Source: Psychrobacter immobilis (GTDB lineage Bacteria; Pseudomonadota; Gammaproteobacteria; Pseudomonadales; Moraxellaceae). Taken from it: a stretch of DNA of 64,000 bases. The notes under the pieces are model-generated. The model was not told where the DNA came from, did not search any database, and saw only the letters and a list, made by a program, of their open reading frames with translations. The stretch is taken from positions 112,472-176,471 of the forward strand of contig CAJHAA010000005.1 of assembly GCA_904846265.1 (NCBI GenBank). Direction: 5' to 3'. Numbering within the stretch: position 1 is the stretch's first letter; each line of letters opens with the position of its first letter. This document shows positions 1-9,234 of the stretch, piece by piece. Both the position numbers and the translations under genes were made by a program.

Positions 1-3000
1 CAGCAATCTGATGGCGCGATGCACTTTTATACTTTAGAAGTTGTTAGCCCCGATTGGCAGTTGGCACAGTCGATACATACCCGCAGTTTTATCAATCAAT
101 CGACGCTCGATATTGTTACCCTCATCCTTAGTGATTACGATCTAAATTGGCAAATATCTGAGTCTCTTTTGTCATCAGATAATGAATCATCCGCACGTTT
201 ATCGGCACCTTTATACATGCGCACCCAGTCGGATGCCAGTGACTATGAATTTGTTACTGGATTGCTTGCTGATATTGGTATATCGACTTTATGGGTATCA
301 GGGAATTCCGTCGATGAGCTTGGCACGTGGTGGTTGGTTGATGGTTTAGACACAGGCGAGCTCATACCGCTGACCTATAGTTATGCCCAATCATCCGTAC
401 AATTAGGTCAAGATAGTGTCCATACGCTACAAATGAGGTCGCAGCAACTTGGCAGTGATAGGGTAATAGTACGAGCAGATGGGTTAGCGGCTGATACCAT
501 TTATGAAGGTCAAGCGGTAGATGAGTCGCCGCTTGCGACAGATGACACGACGGTATTAATTGGTGCGCCGTCTCGCGTGCACAGCGATGATGCCGCCGCT
601 CATCTTGCACAGCAATGGATATCTGCCAATCACTGTCAGCGCGAAACTTATCAAGCGACTGGAGCCATGCGTGGTCTAAGTGTCGGTAGCCCAGTGAGTA
701 TCAATAACCTACCCTCTATTGGCAGCTTATCGACGCATTGTATCGCGGTTACCTTAATCGGCATTGAGCCTGACAACGATAGCGTGTCATACCATCATCA
801 AGTATTTATCAAACAGTGGTTACAGCGCACTGCTCATTATATGCAGCACAATACTACAAACGCCATTCATCTGACTGTACCCGATCATGGCTTTGATATC
901 GCCCGCGACACTGGAGTTTGGGTATCAGCGACGTTACTTGACGCTGCTATTCCTTATTGCCCTTATCCCAGTTCTTTATCCTTTGCCAGTAGCACTTACA
1001 CGGGTCTCGCCCAAGCACGTACTGGTGACACAGGTTTATCAGCTTCCCCCAGCTATGACTCAAGTGTCAGCACTGACAATCTACAGCAAACTATTACTAC
1101 GCCTGTCTGGTCAGGTATCAGCCCTCATGATGATGGCACTACCCCGCCCCTGCGCGCATTGCAACTGTCATCCGGTAGCACGCATGGTTGGCAGTTTGCG
1201 CCAAGGCTTGGGCAGTCGGTGCTGCTTAACCATTGGTATGGCGATATAGACAGTCCTGTGATTAGCAGATCGCTTTATGACGGTATCGGTATGGGCGATG
1301 TCGATAACAAAGACATCACCACTCGTGATGCAGGCTTATCTAATCGACATAACTTACAAGGCGGATCTTCTCCTAGATGGCATGGTGGTGGTTTGGGTCA
1401 TTCGCAAATTAGTGAAGATGATGGGCACAGTGGTTGGATTTCTGGTATTGCTCAATATGGGCTGACGTCCGACTCTGAAGTGACCCTAAGTTTCGATGAC
1501 ACGCCTAATAAAGTCGGTCTTCAATGGACGGTGAATACAGGATCACGTGCCAATGCTGAGACACCAACCATCACTTCTAGCGCCACCTTTGCCCCTGATG
1601 AGCACGTGCTTGAGCTTGGCATACTGCGTCATCGCTTTAGCAATCATCAATCAAGCGATAGCGGTCAAGGCATTAATCTGGCAAGCGACCATGGCTTACA
1701 AATCACCGGTGAGTCAGGCGTGCTGCTCTCCACCTTTGATATCAGACATAGTCAAAGCGAGCACGAGTCAGCTTGGGTCAATGATGCAGGACAACGCCAG
1801 TTAACAATGGGCACTGCGCTGAGTGAAACCTTCAAAGAGGCAAAGCAGGCACATTTGCAATCCACGGCAGCACTTAGCAATACCAACCAAACGATAGAAG
1901 CCTTTAAGACCAGTGCACAAATCATCGATGAGACCCTCAATACGGAAGTATTGGGCGCGCCCGATGTGATGCTGGTCAGTAAAGACAGTATCTTAGCGTC
2001 AGCAAGTAATACCCTATGGACGGCGAAAGCAATCGTTAGGCAATCAGGCGCAACTCAGTCGGATGTGGTGGCAGGCAATTATACGCTGACGGCAAATACG
2101 ATTGACTCGCTCTCTGGGGTTGGTGGTCAAGCCGATCTATCAGGACTGCATATTAGTGCCAATAGAGAGCCACTAGCGATACAAGCACAGGGTGGTGAGT
2201 TGCAATTACACAGTCAACAAAGCATGACGATTGGTAGCGCGTCAGGACAGGTGAATGTGTCGAGTCCTAAGCGGATCAAGCTGCAAACGTCAGCAGGAGC
2301 GTCGATTACGATCGATGACAGCGGGATTAAGCTGGTGTGTCCGGGGACGATTAAGATCAAAGCGGTGAAGAAGGGTTTGGTGGGTGGGGCAAGAGCTAAT
2401 TATTCATTACCGATGATGCCTGAAACTGTTCCACTGTTTAGTAATAAGCTAGATGTTTATGATTTGTTTTATCAGCACAATTTTGAAGATATCGAGTTCC
2501 AGATGCTACGACCTGATGGGCAACTGATAGAAGGTGCATTAGATGAGCATGGACGTACCGCACCAGTTATTAGTGATAAAGAAGAAGAGGTTGAAGCCTA
2601 TGTGGGCTTTAGAGATACCGACTGGGGCGTATCGTATATTTCTGAAGAGGAAGATGTGAATGATTTAGCTTTAGAGCAGGCTGACGACCTAGACTTAAAC
2701 AAAGTCTTTGAAGCAATTGTAAAAGAGGAAGGCTTCTACAATCACATGTATCTTGATAGCGCCGAACCTAAAAGCCTTGTAACCGTAGGCTATGGCAAAA
2801 TGCTGTCGTCTGCGGATGAAGCGACAAAATATCCTTTTTATATCGGAAATGTATCAGCAACCGATGTTCAAATAAAACAAGCGTGGCGTATAGTTTACAA
2901 TTCGGTTCACGGTAGAAACAATAGTCGAGCATCTTATTTTGAATCTTTGACAACAATTCGTATGACAGAAGAAGATGCAAAAGCAATAACACTCGCTCAT

Positions 3001-3273
3001 ATTCAGGGTAATCTCGATTCTGCTCGAGAAGCATTTTCAGAGTTTGATAATTATCCAGTCCCAGCTCAAGAAGCTATTTTAGATATGGCTTATAACTTAG
3101 GGATATCTAGCACAGGTATTTCGAAATTTCCTAGTTTTAATAGACATCTTAAGAATAAAGATTTCGCATCTGCTGCTACTGAATCAAATAGACCACAACT
3201 TCGTAATTCTAGAAATGTGCACGTAAGAGAGCTTTTATTGCTAGCCGATCAACAACAGAAATTGAGACAGTAA
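1..3273 (+). CDS. vgrG: Type VI secretion spike protein VgrG with C-terminal lysozyme-like effector domain (5' end cut by window)
   Basis: The frame is open to base 1. The first readable residues match the part of VgrG about 90 residues into the family, so the true start lies before the window; the ATG at 19 is internal. In order one sees the gp27-like region, a gp5-like OB domain (about residues 370-430 from that ATG), the DUF2345 beta-helix region (to about 790), a linker, and from about residue 895 a GH24/T4-lysozyme-like domain. Glu904, Asp913 and Thr922 (in TVGYG) fit the Glu-Asp-Thr triad; the Glu-Asp spacing of 9 is as in T4 lysozyme. VgrG proteins form the puncturing tip of the T6SS, and this one would carry a muramidase into target cells. 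Sequence after about 2,700 is visibly more AT-rich than the core. The next gene starts on the base after the stop. Confidence 0.92.
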   Translation, partial: QQSDGAMHFYTLEVVSPDWQLAQSIHTRSFINQSTLDIVTLILSDYDLNWQISESLLSSDNESSARLSAPLYMRTQSDASDYEFVTGLLADIGISTLWVSGNSVDELGTWWLVDGLDTGELIPLTYSYAQSSVQLGQDSVHTLQMRSQQLGSDRVIVRADGLAADTIYEGQAVDESPLATDDTTVLIGAPSRVHSDDAAAHLAQQWISANHCQRETYQATGAMRGLSVGSPVSINNLPSIGSLSTHCIAVTLIGIEPDNDSVSYHHQVFIKQWLQRTAHYMQHNTTNAIHLTVPDHGFDIARDTGVWVSATLLDAAIPYCPYPSSLSFASSTYTGLAQARTGDTGLSASPSYDSSVSTDNLQQTITTPVWSGISPHDDGTTPPLRALQLSSGSTHGWQFAPRLGQSVLLNHWYGDIDSPVISRSLYDGIGMGDVDNKDITTRDAGLSNRHNLQGGSSPRWHGGGLGHSQISEDDGHSGWISGIAQYGLTSDSEVTLSFDDTPNKVGLQWTVNTGSRANAETPTITSSATFAPDEHVLELGILRHRFSNHQSSDSGQGINLASDHGLQITGESGVLLSTFDIRHSQSEHESAWVNDAGQRQLTMGTALSETFKEAKQAHLQSTAALSNTNQTIEAFKTSAQIIDETLNTEVLGAPDVMLVSKDSILASASNTLWTAKAIVRQSGATQSDVVAGNYTLTANTIDSLSGVGGQADLSGLHISANREPLAIQAQGGELQLHSQQSMTIGSASGQVNVSSPKRIKLQTSAGASITIDDSGIKLVCPGTIKIKAVKKGLVGGARANYSLPMMPETVPLFSNKLDVYDLFYQHNFEDIEFQMLRPDGQLIEGALDEHGRTAPVISDKEEEVEAYVGFRDTDWGVSYISEEEDVNDLALEQADDLDLNKVFEAIVKEEGFYNHMYLDSAEPKSLVTVGYGKMLSSADEATKYPFYIGNVSATDVQIKQAWRIVYNSVHGRNNSRASYFESLTTIRMTEEDAKAITLAHIQGNLDSAREAFSEFDNYPVPAQEAILDMAYNLGISSTGISKFPSFNRHLKNKDFASAATESNRPQLRNSRNVHVRELLLLADQQQKLRQ

Positions 3274-4017
3274 ATGAAACCTTTTTTAATTTTGGTTGCC
3301 TCATCGTTTGTACTAGCTTTTGGATCAGGATGTATGAAAATACTACCTGATAGTATTGAGCCTATTCCTAATACTTTTACAAGCATAGAAGATTCTTTAT
3401 CTTCAAATTTAGATAGTGGCAATTCAATCGAAAATACTTCTATTTATAATATTAATGAACTTACGGCAGGATTCATAAAACCAATAAAAAAAGATAATCA
3501 ATTAACTTTTATTGACAAGTTCATTGATGGCGAATTCAAAGATATTGATTATTTAGACCGAAAGATTGAAATCAGCAATTGTAACGATCTAATAACCTAT
3601 GATCTAAGAGAGACATCAAACATTGCAAATAGTGATCGAAATATATTATTAACAAGAAAAAGAGCTTGTATTCTAATCAAAGATATCACTAATGACTCAA
3701 ATATTATTGCATTGAATGACAAATATAAAAATAGCAAATTTATACCTATAGCAGATAAGCATTTAAAAAAAATAGTAGATAGTATTCCTTCTAGAATTTC
3801 TGAAAATCGAAACGTCGACTGTTCTATTGATCAGTACGACAATGTTGCTTGTGTGGACGAATACGAGCCTAAAGAGTATTCCATGTATATTAATCAAGTA
3901 GCTATTCATAATAATAAAAACTACTACTTCATCACGGTCAATACCTCAGTACCAACTTACTATTACTTGACAACCATTGACGGTGATAAAGTAGATAGTC
4001 AGTGGATTTACTATTAA
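3274..4017 (+). CDS. Unrecognised exported (possibly lipo-) protein, candidate immunity partner of the VgrG lysozyme
   Basis: A 247-aa protein whose ATG directly follows the vgrG stop codon, so the two genes are almost certainly cotranscribed and translationally coupled. The N-terminus is a signal sequence (charged MKPF, then a hydrophobic stretch) ending at Cys20. The lipobox is poor (GSGC, Gly at -3), so lipidation is uncertain. The mature part is hydrophilic and rich in Asn, Asp, Lys and Ile, with several cysteines that could form disulfides in the periplasm. I recognise no family. Position behind an effector-bearing VgrG and export to the periplasm, where a muramidase would act, make an immunity role the best inference. 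The DNA is AT-rich, as expected of a horizontally exchanged cassette. Confidence 0.75.
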   Translation: MKPFLILVASSFVLAFGSGCMKILPDSIEPIPNTFTSIEDSLSSNLDSGNSIENTSIYNINELTAGFIKPIKKDNQLTFIDKFIDGEFKDIDYLDRKIEISNCNDLITYDLRETSNIANSDRNILLTRKRACILIKDITNDSNIIALNDKYKNSKFIPIADKHLKKIVDSIPSRISENRNVDCSIDQYDNVACVDEYEPKEYSMYINQVAIHNNKNYYFITVNTSVPTYYYLTTIDGDKVDSQWIYY

Positions 4018-4107
4018 TAATCTGATAGTAGTGCTACTGATTTAAAAAATTTATCCACTATAGATTTACTAATTAATTTTCTATAAAAAATCGCAGGAGT
4101 CTAATGC

Positions 4108-6384
4108 GTGAGTAATACTAAAATTATAAAATTCAGAATAAAGTTTGTAGATTTGTATAAAATGCCACTGGAAGGCTTGTACCATATAGTAACGATAAAT
4201 GGACGAACCGCTTGTTCAGGAACGTCTATAGCTGGAGGATATACGGTATGGATAACCAGACCAGCAGGTACACTCGTTAATATATCTATAAAAGATCCTC
4301 GTAATGGTTCAATGGTAAGTATCATAAAAGACCTTATCGTACCTATTAGGGAAATGACATTCGAAGCGCAAGCTCCTTTTGCAAAGCACAAATTTAAACT
4401 TAAAATGTTCGAAGGGTCTGCAGGAGACTATTTAAGAAAAACTCACGAAGTTGAAGCTGAAGAAACTTTATCCTCTATTGCCAAAATATATGGAGTAAAG
4501 TGGCAGCAAATAGCCCAACTTAATAATTTAAAAGAGCCTTACAAAATACGACCAAAGGACTTTTTAAAATTACCACCCACAAAAGCAAGGCAAAAAACCT
4601 CCACAGATTCAAGTCCCCAAAATAGTTCTAAAGATGGTGACTTATCACTAAAAAATGAACATACCGTAGGAAAAAATGAAACCCTTTCAGGTATATCAGC
4701 AAGAAGTGGAGTATCGGTTGCAGATTTAAAACGACTCAATGGCATAACAGACCCTAAGAAACTAAAATCTGGGCAGACGATTAAGCTGCGTGATATTAGT
4801 TCAGCCCGCCCTTCTACTGCTGAACCGACAGCGAAGCCCTCGACTCCTCCAAATTCATCTAGTAACTCTAATTCTAATAGCCCTAATAATGAAGAAAAAG
4901 GACTGATCGATAGAGGGCAAGAAGCCCTTAAAGAAGCAGCTGACAGTCTTAAAGAAGGGTTTGAAGATTTCAATGATGCCGTTAGTGGTACTAAAGAGGG
5001 AGAATCAGCAGATAGTCCTCGTTCTTTTCCAAGTAAGCCAACCCAAAGAAAGAACAATGAAGAATCAGATAACTCTGACTCTGCTAATTCATCACAATCT
5101 AAGCAACCATCAAATCCTATTAAAACACAAGCAAGTGAAGATAGAGGTCAGACTGGAACGCCGAAGTTTGATGTGACCACGGATGGTTGCCCAAGATGTC
5201 AAACACTGACTCTTGATGAGCTGCATTTTATATTTTCACAGGACCCTGATACAGCGAAAAAATTAAAGATATGTATTGATGCCTTTAATAGTGTAAATTC
5301 AAATTTTCTGATGGATAACTGTTTAAATAAAGCTTTTTTCTTTGCTCACATAATGGAAGAAGTCGGAAATAAATTTAATATAAAAAATGGAGAAAGTTTA
5401 AATTATAGTTGGGAAAATCTGTATAGAACTGCAACTATTACGAGTAATGGCAAAAAACTTTTGAAAAGCCCATTTAAAGCTTTTAGGGGTAATGAATCTT
5501 TATCTAAAATTTATGGAAGATATAATGGAAAACCTGCAAACCAAGAGATGATAGCAAATATCGCGTATGCAAACCGCTTAGGTAATGGGAATGTAGAGTC
5601 TGGTGATGGATGGAAGTATAGAGGTAGAGGAATTATACAGATTACTGGAAGAGACAAATATGATCCAATAAATGTAGCTATTAGAGAAAGAGTTCCAGAC
5701 TTTAATAGAGAAATTACTGCTATCAATATAAATGATATTGAAGAGGGAACAGTGGCTTCTATGGCTTACTGGTATAACAATAAAATTTATAAGATTGCTA
5801 ATAAAGGCCCGACAGTATCAAATTTTGAAGAGACGGTTGATATTGTTAATGAAAATACTCCATCTCGAAAAGATAGAATAGATCACTTTAAAAAATGCTT
5901 AAAGGTGTTCCGAGTTAATGAATGTCAAAAAATACAACCTCCTACTTCATCATTAGAGGGCTCTACGGTTGAGATAATTATTAATAGAACTAGTCAAAAC
6001 TCCCAATCAACAGTAGGCACCCTTTCCATTCCAAATTATAACTTCGACGGCTTTGTACTAGAAAGACCAGGTCCTGATACTACTACTAGGAATATGCGCA
6101 AAAGAGTTCCTACAGGAGTTTATAAAGTGAAATGGCATGAAACAAAGCTAAATCGTTCTTTGGGGAAAGCTTTTGTTCTTTTCAATGATGATGTTCCTGC
6201 TGACAGGTATATATTAATACATATTGGAAATTACCCAAAGGATACCGACGGCTGTATTTTACTAGGAAGCTCAAAGGGTAAAGACTTTGTGGGTAATAGC
6301 ACCAATACTGTATTTGCTTTTTATAAACTATTCGAGAATTCTAACCTTACTAAAATCCGAGTTAAGATAACTGAGAGCTATTAA
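4108..6384 (+). CDS. Multidomain cell-wall hydrolase: beta domain, two LysM, GH19-like, DUF5675 (probable T6SS-linked effector)
   Basis: 758 aa, GTG start at 4108 with AGGAG at 4095-4099; the ATG at 4104 is in another frame and stops at once. There is no signal peptide, which fits delivery by a secretion machine. Residues 1-105 are a beta-rich domain. LysM modules lie at about 111-158 and 185-228 and would bind glycan. A Ser/Asn/Pro-rich linker runs to about 355. A GH19 lysozyme/chitinase-like domain covers about 362-600, with the likely catalytic Glu near 417-418 and the family hallmark GDGWKYRGRGIIQ at 499-511. The C-terminal 125 residues match DUF5675, with RVPTGVYKV and DTDGC (Cys716). 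It follows the vgrG cassette and precedes two exported lipoproteins, so an effector role is inferred. A secreted autolysin is the alternative. Confidence 0.85.
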   Translation: MSNTKIIKFRIKFVDLYKMPLEGLYHIVTINGRTACSGTSIAGGYTVWITRPAGTLVNISIKDPRNGSMVSIIKDLIVPIREMTFEAQAPFAKHKFKLKMFEGSAGDYLRKTHEVEAEETLSSIAKIYGVKWQQIAQLNNLKEPYKIRPKDFLKLPPTKARQKTSTDSSPQNSSKDGDLSLKNEHTVGKNETLSGISARSGVSVADLKRLNGITDPKKLKSGQTIKLRDISSARPSTAEPTAKPSTPPNSSSNSNSNSPNNEEKGLIDRGQEALKEAADSLKEGFEDFNDAVSGTKEGESADSPRSFPSKPTQRKNNEESDNSDSANSSQSKQPSNPIKTQASEDRGQTGTPKFDVTTDGCPRCQTLTLDELHFIFSQDPDTAKKLKICIDAFNSVNSNFLMDNCLNKAFFFAHIMEEVGNKFNIKNGESLNYSWENLYRTATITSNGKKLLKSPFKAFRGNESLSKIYGRYNGKPANQEMIANIAYANRLGNGNVESGDGWKYRGRGIIQITGRDKYDPINVAIRERVPDFNREITAININDIEEGTVASMAYWYNNKIYKIANKGPTVSNFEETVDIVNENTPSRKDRIDHFKKCLKVFRVNECQKIQPPTSSLEGSTVEIIINRTSQNSQSTVGTLSIPNYNFDGFVLERPGPDTTTRNMRKRVPTGVYKVKWHETKLNRSLGKAFVLFNDDVPADRYILIHIGNYPKDTDGCILLGSSKGKDFVGNSTNTVFAFYKLFENSNLTKIRVKITESY

Positions 6385-7623
6385 ATGAAAGCATTTACAT
6401 CTGTATTATTAGTAACTACCCTCGCCTTAGTATCCTGTGACAGTACGGGTAATACAAATAAACCTGAGACTAAGGATGCAGACGGTAGCATTACTACACC
6501 AAAACAGTCAGTATCTGATATCCCATTACATTTTAAAGACGCTCATGAATTTAGGCTATTTCTTGATACCAATCAGTATGGTGATGAAGAAAAAATAGAC
6601 ATGATTAATAATTTTTTCGATAGTATTTCTGATTACTCTACTAGTGAGTTAACTCACTCGTTTGCAAGCATAGGCGCTAATATTGAATGGGACGTTGATT
6701 TAATTTCTCAGTTCAAACACAACATGCAAAAAACAATCATTAATAATCCTAACTTATTGATAATTATTAGTGACAATCTGAATAATGATGAACTTAAACG
6801 CTTTGCAAAATTTTACTTTGGTAACGTTATTTGGAACGATGAATTTCCCAGCGAGCTATATTACCTCAAGACAAATAACTCACAGTCTTTTGAAGTATTT
6901 ATTGAAACTTTTTATGGGCTCTATCAAGCAATGTCGCCTCGCATACTTAATACAAGCTATATCGTAGCAGATAAAGATGGCAATACTAATATTAGAGAAT
7001 TACCTAGCTCTAATTCTAAACGTGTAGGTAAGTTTAATAATGGTAGTAAAGCTACTGCTTTATGGATAGAAGGCGATTGGCTTTTTGTTCATAACAAGTC
7101 CAATGTTGGTTACGTTCATGTAAGTAATTTAAATGCAGTTGATTCAGCCATAGACAAGTTACAATCTAGTGATAACCCTACTAATGTCATTTTAGAAAAA
7201 GAAGCTGACTTAGATATGGACGGTGATAGCGATGTCATAAGCGTTGCAAAGCCTAAAGAACAAGACGATAGAAACTTTGATCTTGAAATTTCCGTATATC
7301 GAACGGTCAACGGGAAAAGTCATTTGTGGCAACAAAACACGTTAATGTTCAAGGATCCAATCAATGGCTGCATGATGGACGGTTTGGAAGATATCAGTAC
7401 AAGCTCAGGTAAGTTTACTATTGAATATATGTCTTGCTACGATAACAAGTATGGTAAAAGGTTTGTGAGCTTTTCCTATGACATTCAGTCAGATGATTTT
7501 AAGGTGATTAAAAATATAATAAGCTTTTTTAACTCTGAATCGAATGAGATGAACCAAACGTTTAATTGCAAAGATAATGGATATTTGTTTTCATCTTACA
7601 ATGATGATTGTGAGTGGTTGTAG
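6385..7623 (+). CDS. SH3b-domain lipoprotein, candidate immunity protein
   Basis: 412 aa; the ATG follows the upstream TAA directly, so it is coupled to the LysM-GH19 gene. A type II signal peptide ends in ALVSC (Cys19), a good lipobox. After an all-helical-looking region, an SH3b-like domain (about residues 190-250, starting NTNIRELPSSNSKRVG and including the GYVHVSNL strand) is typical of bacterial cell-wall-binding modules. Next comes an acidic DLDMDGDSD segment resembling a Ca-binding/FG-GAP-like loop (about 273-281), then a beta-rich C-terminus with paired cysteines. No known immunity family is recognised; the role is inferred from position and localisation. A structural lipoprotein that binds peptidoglycan is the alternative. 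Confidence 0.75.
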   Translation: MKAFTSVLLVTTLALVSCDSTGNTNKPETKDADGSITTPKQSVSDIPLHFKDAHEFRLFLDTNQYGDEEKIDMINNFFDSISDYSTSELTHSFASIGANIEWDVDLISQFKHNMQKTIINNPNLLIIISDNLNNDELKRFAKFYFGNVIWNDEFPSELYYLKTNNSQSFEVFIETFYGLYQAMSPRILNTSYIVADKDGNTNIRELPSSNSKRVGKFNNGSKATALWIEGDWLFVHNKSNVGYVHVSNLNAVDSAIDKLQSSDNPTNVILEKEADLDMDGDSDVISVAKPKEQDDRNFDLEISVYRTVNGKSHLWQQNTLMFKDPINGCMMDGLEDISTSSGKFTIEYMSCYDNKYGKRFVSFSYDIQSDDFKVIKNIISFFNSESNEMNQTFNCKDNGYLFSSYNDDCEWL

Positions 7624-7657
7624 CAATTTTTTTGAATTTCTAGTAAGAGCAAATTAA

Positions 7658-9079
7658 ATGAAAAATACGCTGAAAACACTTCTTTTGCTAATAGCCCCAA
7701 TCTCTATCGTTGCTTGTAATGCACAATCAACTTCTTCAGAACATCAACCAAGCAATGAAGGAACGATAACCACGGCTAAAGTGGCTAACGTTAACAGCGA
7801 CATTAACGCTAAGAGAAATATCGTTCTGTATATGGAAGCTCATGATTTATCCGGTCTTGAACAATCCTCTAAGTCAGACGCGCATTATTATCGAGTTCTC
7901 ATTAAGAAATTATCTAATAATCGTTATTTAGTGCAGGATTTCTTTATCTTGGGAGATAAGTTTACAGATCCGTATATATTGACAGAGGGAAAGCTTGATT
8001 ATACCGATAACGAGGACGTAGCCCATCCCAATAATTATTATCCAAGGGAAGGAATAAGAACCGTATTGTTTGAGTCTGGTAGTAAAAAAATACAATCCTA
8101 TTATAAAAATAATTTGCCAACAGGGACTTGGATTGAGTATTTTGAAAATGGACAAAAAAAGAGTGAAGATACTTACAAAGATGGGGTTTTGCATGGTATA
8201 TCTAAGAAATGGAATGAGCAAGGTGACCTAACAGGTGAATGCACTTATGACCATGGTGTCAAAAATGGTCGCTGTTATTCAAAATTCACGTTATATCCTA
8301 ATATCTATCACTCTGACAGTAAATATAAGAATGGTAAAAGATTTGGTATTTCTAAATCATGGAATATAGATGGTACCATTGAAGAATTCATATTTAATGG
8401 GCCACTATCTCTGCAGGAAATCGAAAAGGATTTGACAAAAAATCAGTTTAAAATATTTACTCTTGATGTTACTGCAGATGGCATAGATGATTTAGTGATT
8501 AGTCGTATCAATGATAATGCTAATCTATATCAAGGTGACGAACTTTATGTTCTTATTGGAGACAAAGGTGGTAAATACAAATTGAGCTTGAGTACGTCAA
8601 ATTATGCCAGCGATGGAGGTTGCTTTTTATACGATATATTACCTCGACCGAACTATAATGGTTTTATTCTTGGCACATATTTTTCAAGTAAAGGTCAACC
8701 AAACATTAATTACTATTTTACCTTTAAAAATAAAGATTGGTATGTTTCAACCACTACGATGGGAGGGTCTATGCCTAGTGGAGAATATTATTATTGTATT
8801 GATAATAATCAAAAACACATAAAAGAATATACTAATAGTATGCCGCCTGCTGATGATACTAAGCCCTGTACCCCACCACCCACCAAGTACGTCGTCACGT
8901 CAGATAAGGCAGAAATATTGTCTGACACCTTTGAATCTAGATCACCACCAAATTACTATATCCAAAAAGATACTATTGAAGCTATTGATCAAAATGAAGA
9001 CTGGGTACAAGTATCTTATAAAAATGGTACTAAATTTGGTTGGATCGATAAGCGTGATTTGACGCCTATACCAAACTAA
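7658..9079 (+). CDS. Lipoprotein with MORN-type repeats and C-terminal SH3b domain
   Basis: 473 aa, 34 nt after the preceding gene. The signal peptide ends in SIVAC (Cys20). Residues about 130-250 contain toxin-antitoxin YwqK/MORN_2-like repeats, for example GTWIEYFENGQKK and GISKKWNEQGDL, with period near 22. A region with DVTADGIDDL follows, and residues about 410-472 form an SH3b-like domain (DWVQVSYKNGTKFGWI). It shares its lipoprotein plus Asp-rich loop plus SH3b plan with the neighbour at 6385, in a different order, suggesting related roles. MORN_2 repeats are common in predicted immunity proteins of polymorphic toxin systems; that function is inferred here. The gene ends at a terminator-like hairpin near 9,150. 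Confidence 0.75.
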   Translation: MKNTLKTLLLLIAPISIVACNAQSTSSEHQPSNEGTITTAKVANVNSDINAKRNIVLYMEAHDLSGLEQSSKSDAHYYRVLIKKLSNNRYLVQDFFILGDKFTDPYILTEGKLDYTDNEDVAHPNNYYPREGIRTVLFESGSKKIQSYYKNNLPTGTWIEYFENGQKKSEDTYKDGVLHGISKKWNEQGDLTGECTYDHGVKNGRCYSKFTLYPNIYHSDSKYKNGKRFGISKSWNIDGTIEEFIFNGPLSLQEIEKDLTKNQFKIFTLDVTADGIDDLVISRINDNANLYQGDELYVLIGDKGGKYKLSLSTSNYASDGGCFLYDILPRPNYNGFILGTYFSSKGQPNINYYFTFKNKDWYVSTTTMGGSMPSGEYYYCIDNNQKHIKEYTNSMPPADDTKPCTPPPTKYVVTSDKAEILSDTFESRSPPNYYIQKDTIEAIDQNEDWVQVSYKNGTKFGWIDKRDLTPIPN

Positions 9080-9141
9080 CTCGAGGCAAAGACATTCATT
9101 ACAAGCTTTACCGATGATAGTAGCTAGAAAAGCTAATAAAA

Positions 9142-9196
9142 AAACCAAAAAAATCCGACTGCATTAAGCGATCGGATTTTTAATATTTGGTGGAGA
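9142..9196. repeat. Distal copy of tmRNA 3' tip plus terminator (att-like direct repeat)
   Basis: 55 bp nearly identical to 11184-11240: three substitutions and two missing A residues. It includes the last 9 nt of the tmRNA gene (TGGTGGAGA on the + strand) and the whole terminator hairpin, but no tmRNA body follows. This is the pattern left when an element integrates at the 3' end of ssrA. The hairpin probably also terminates the gene that ends at 9079. Confidence 0.75.
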
Positions 9197-9234
9197 GGTA
9201 ATCATCCCAACCATAAGACACTTATCAAATAGAA

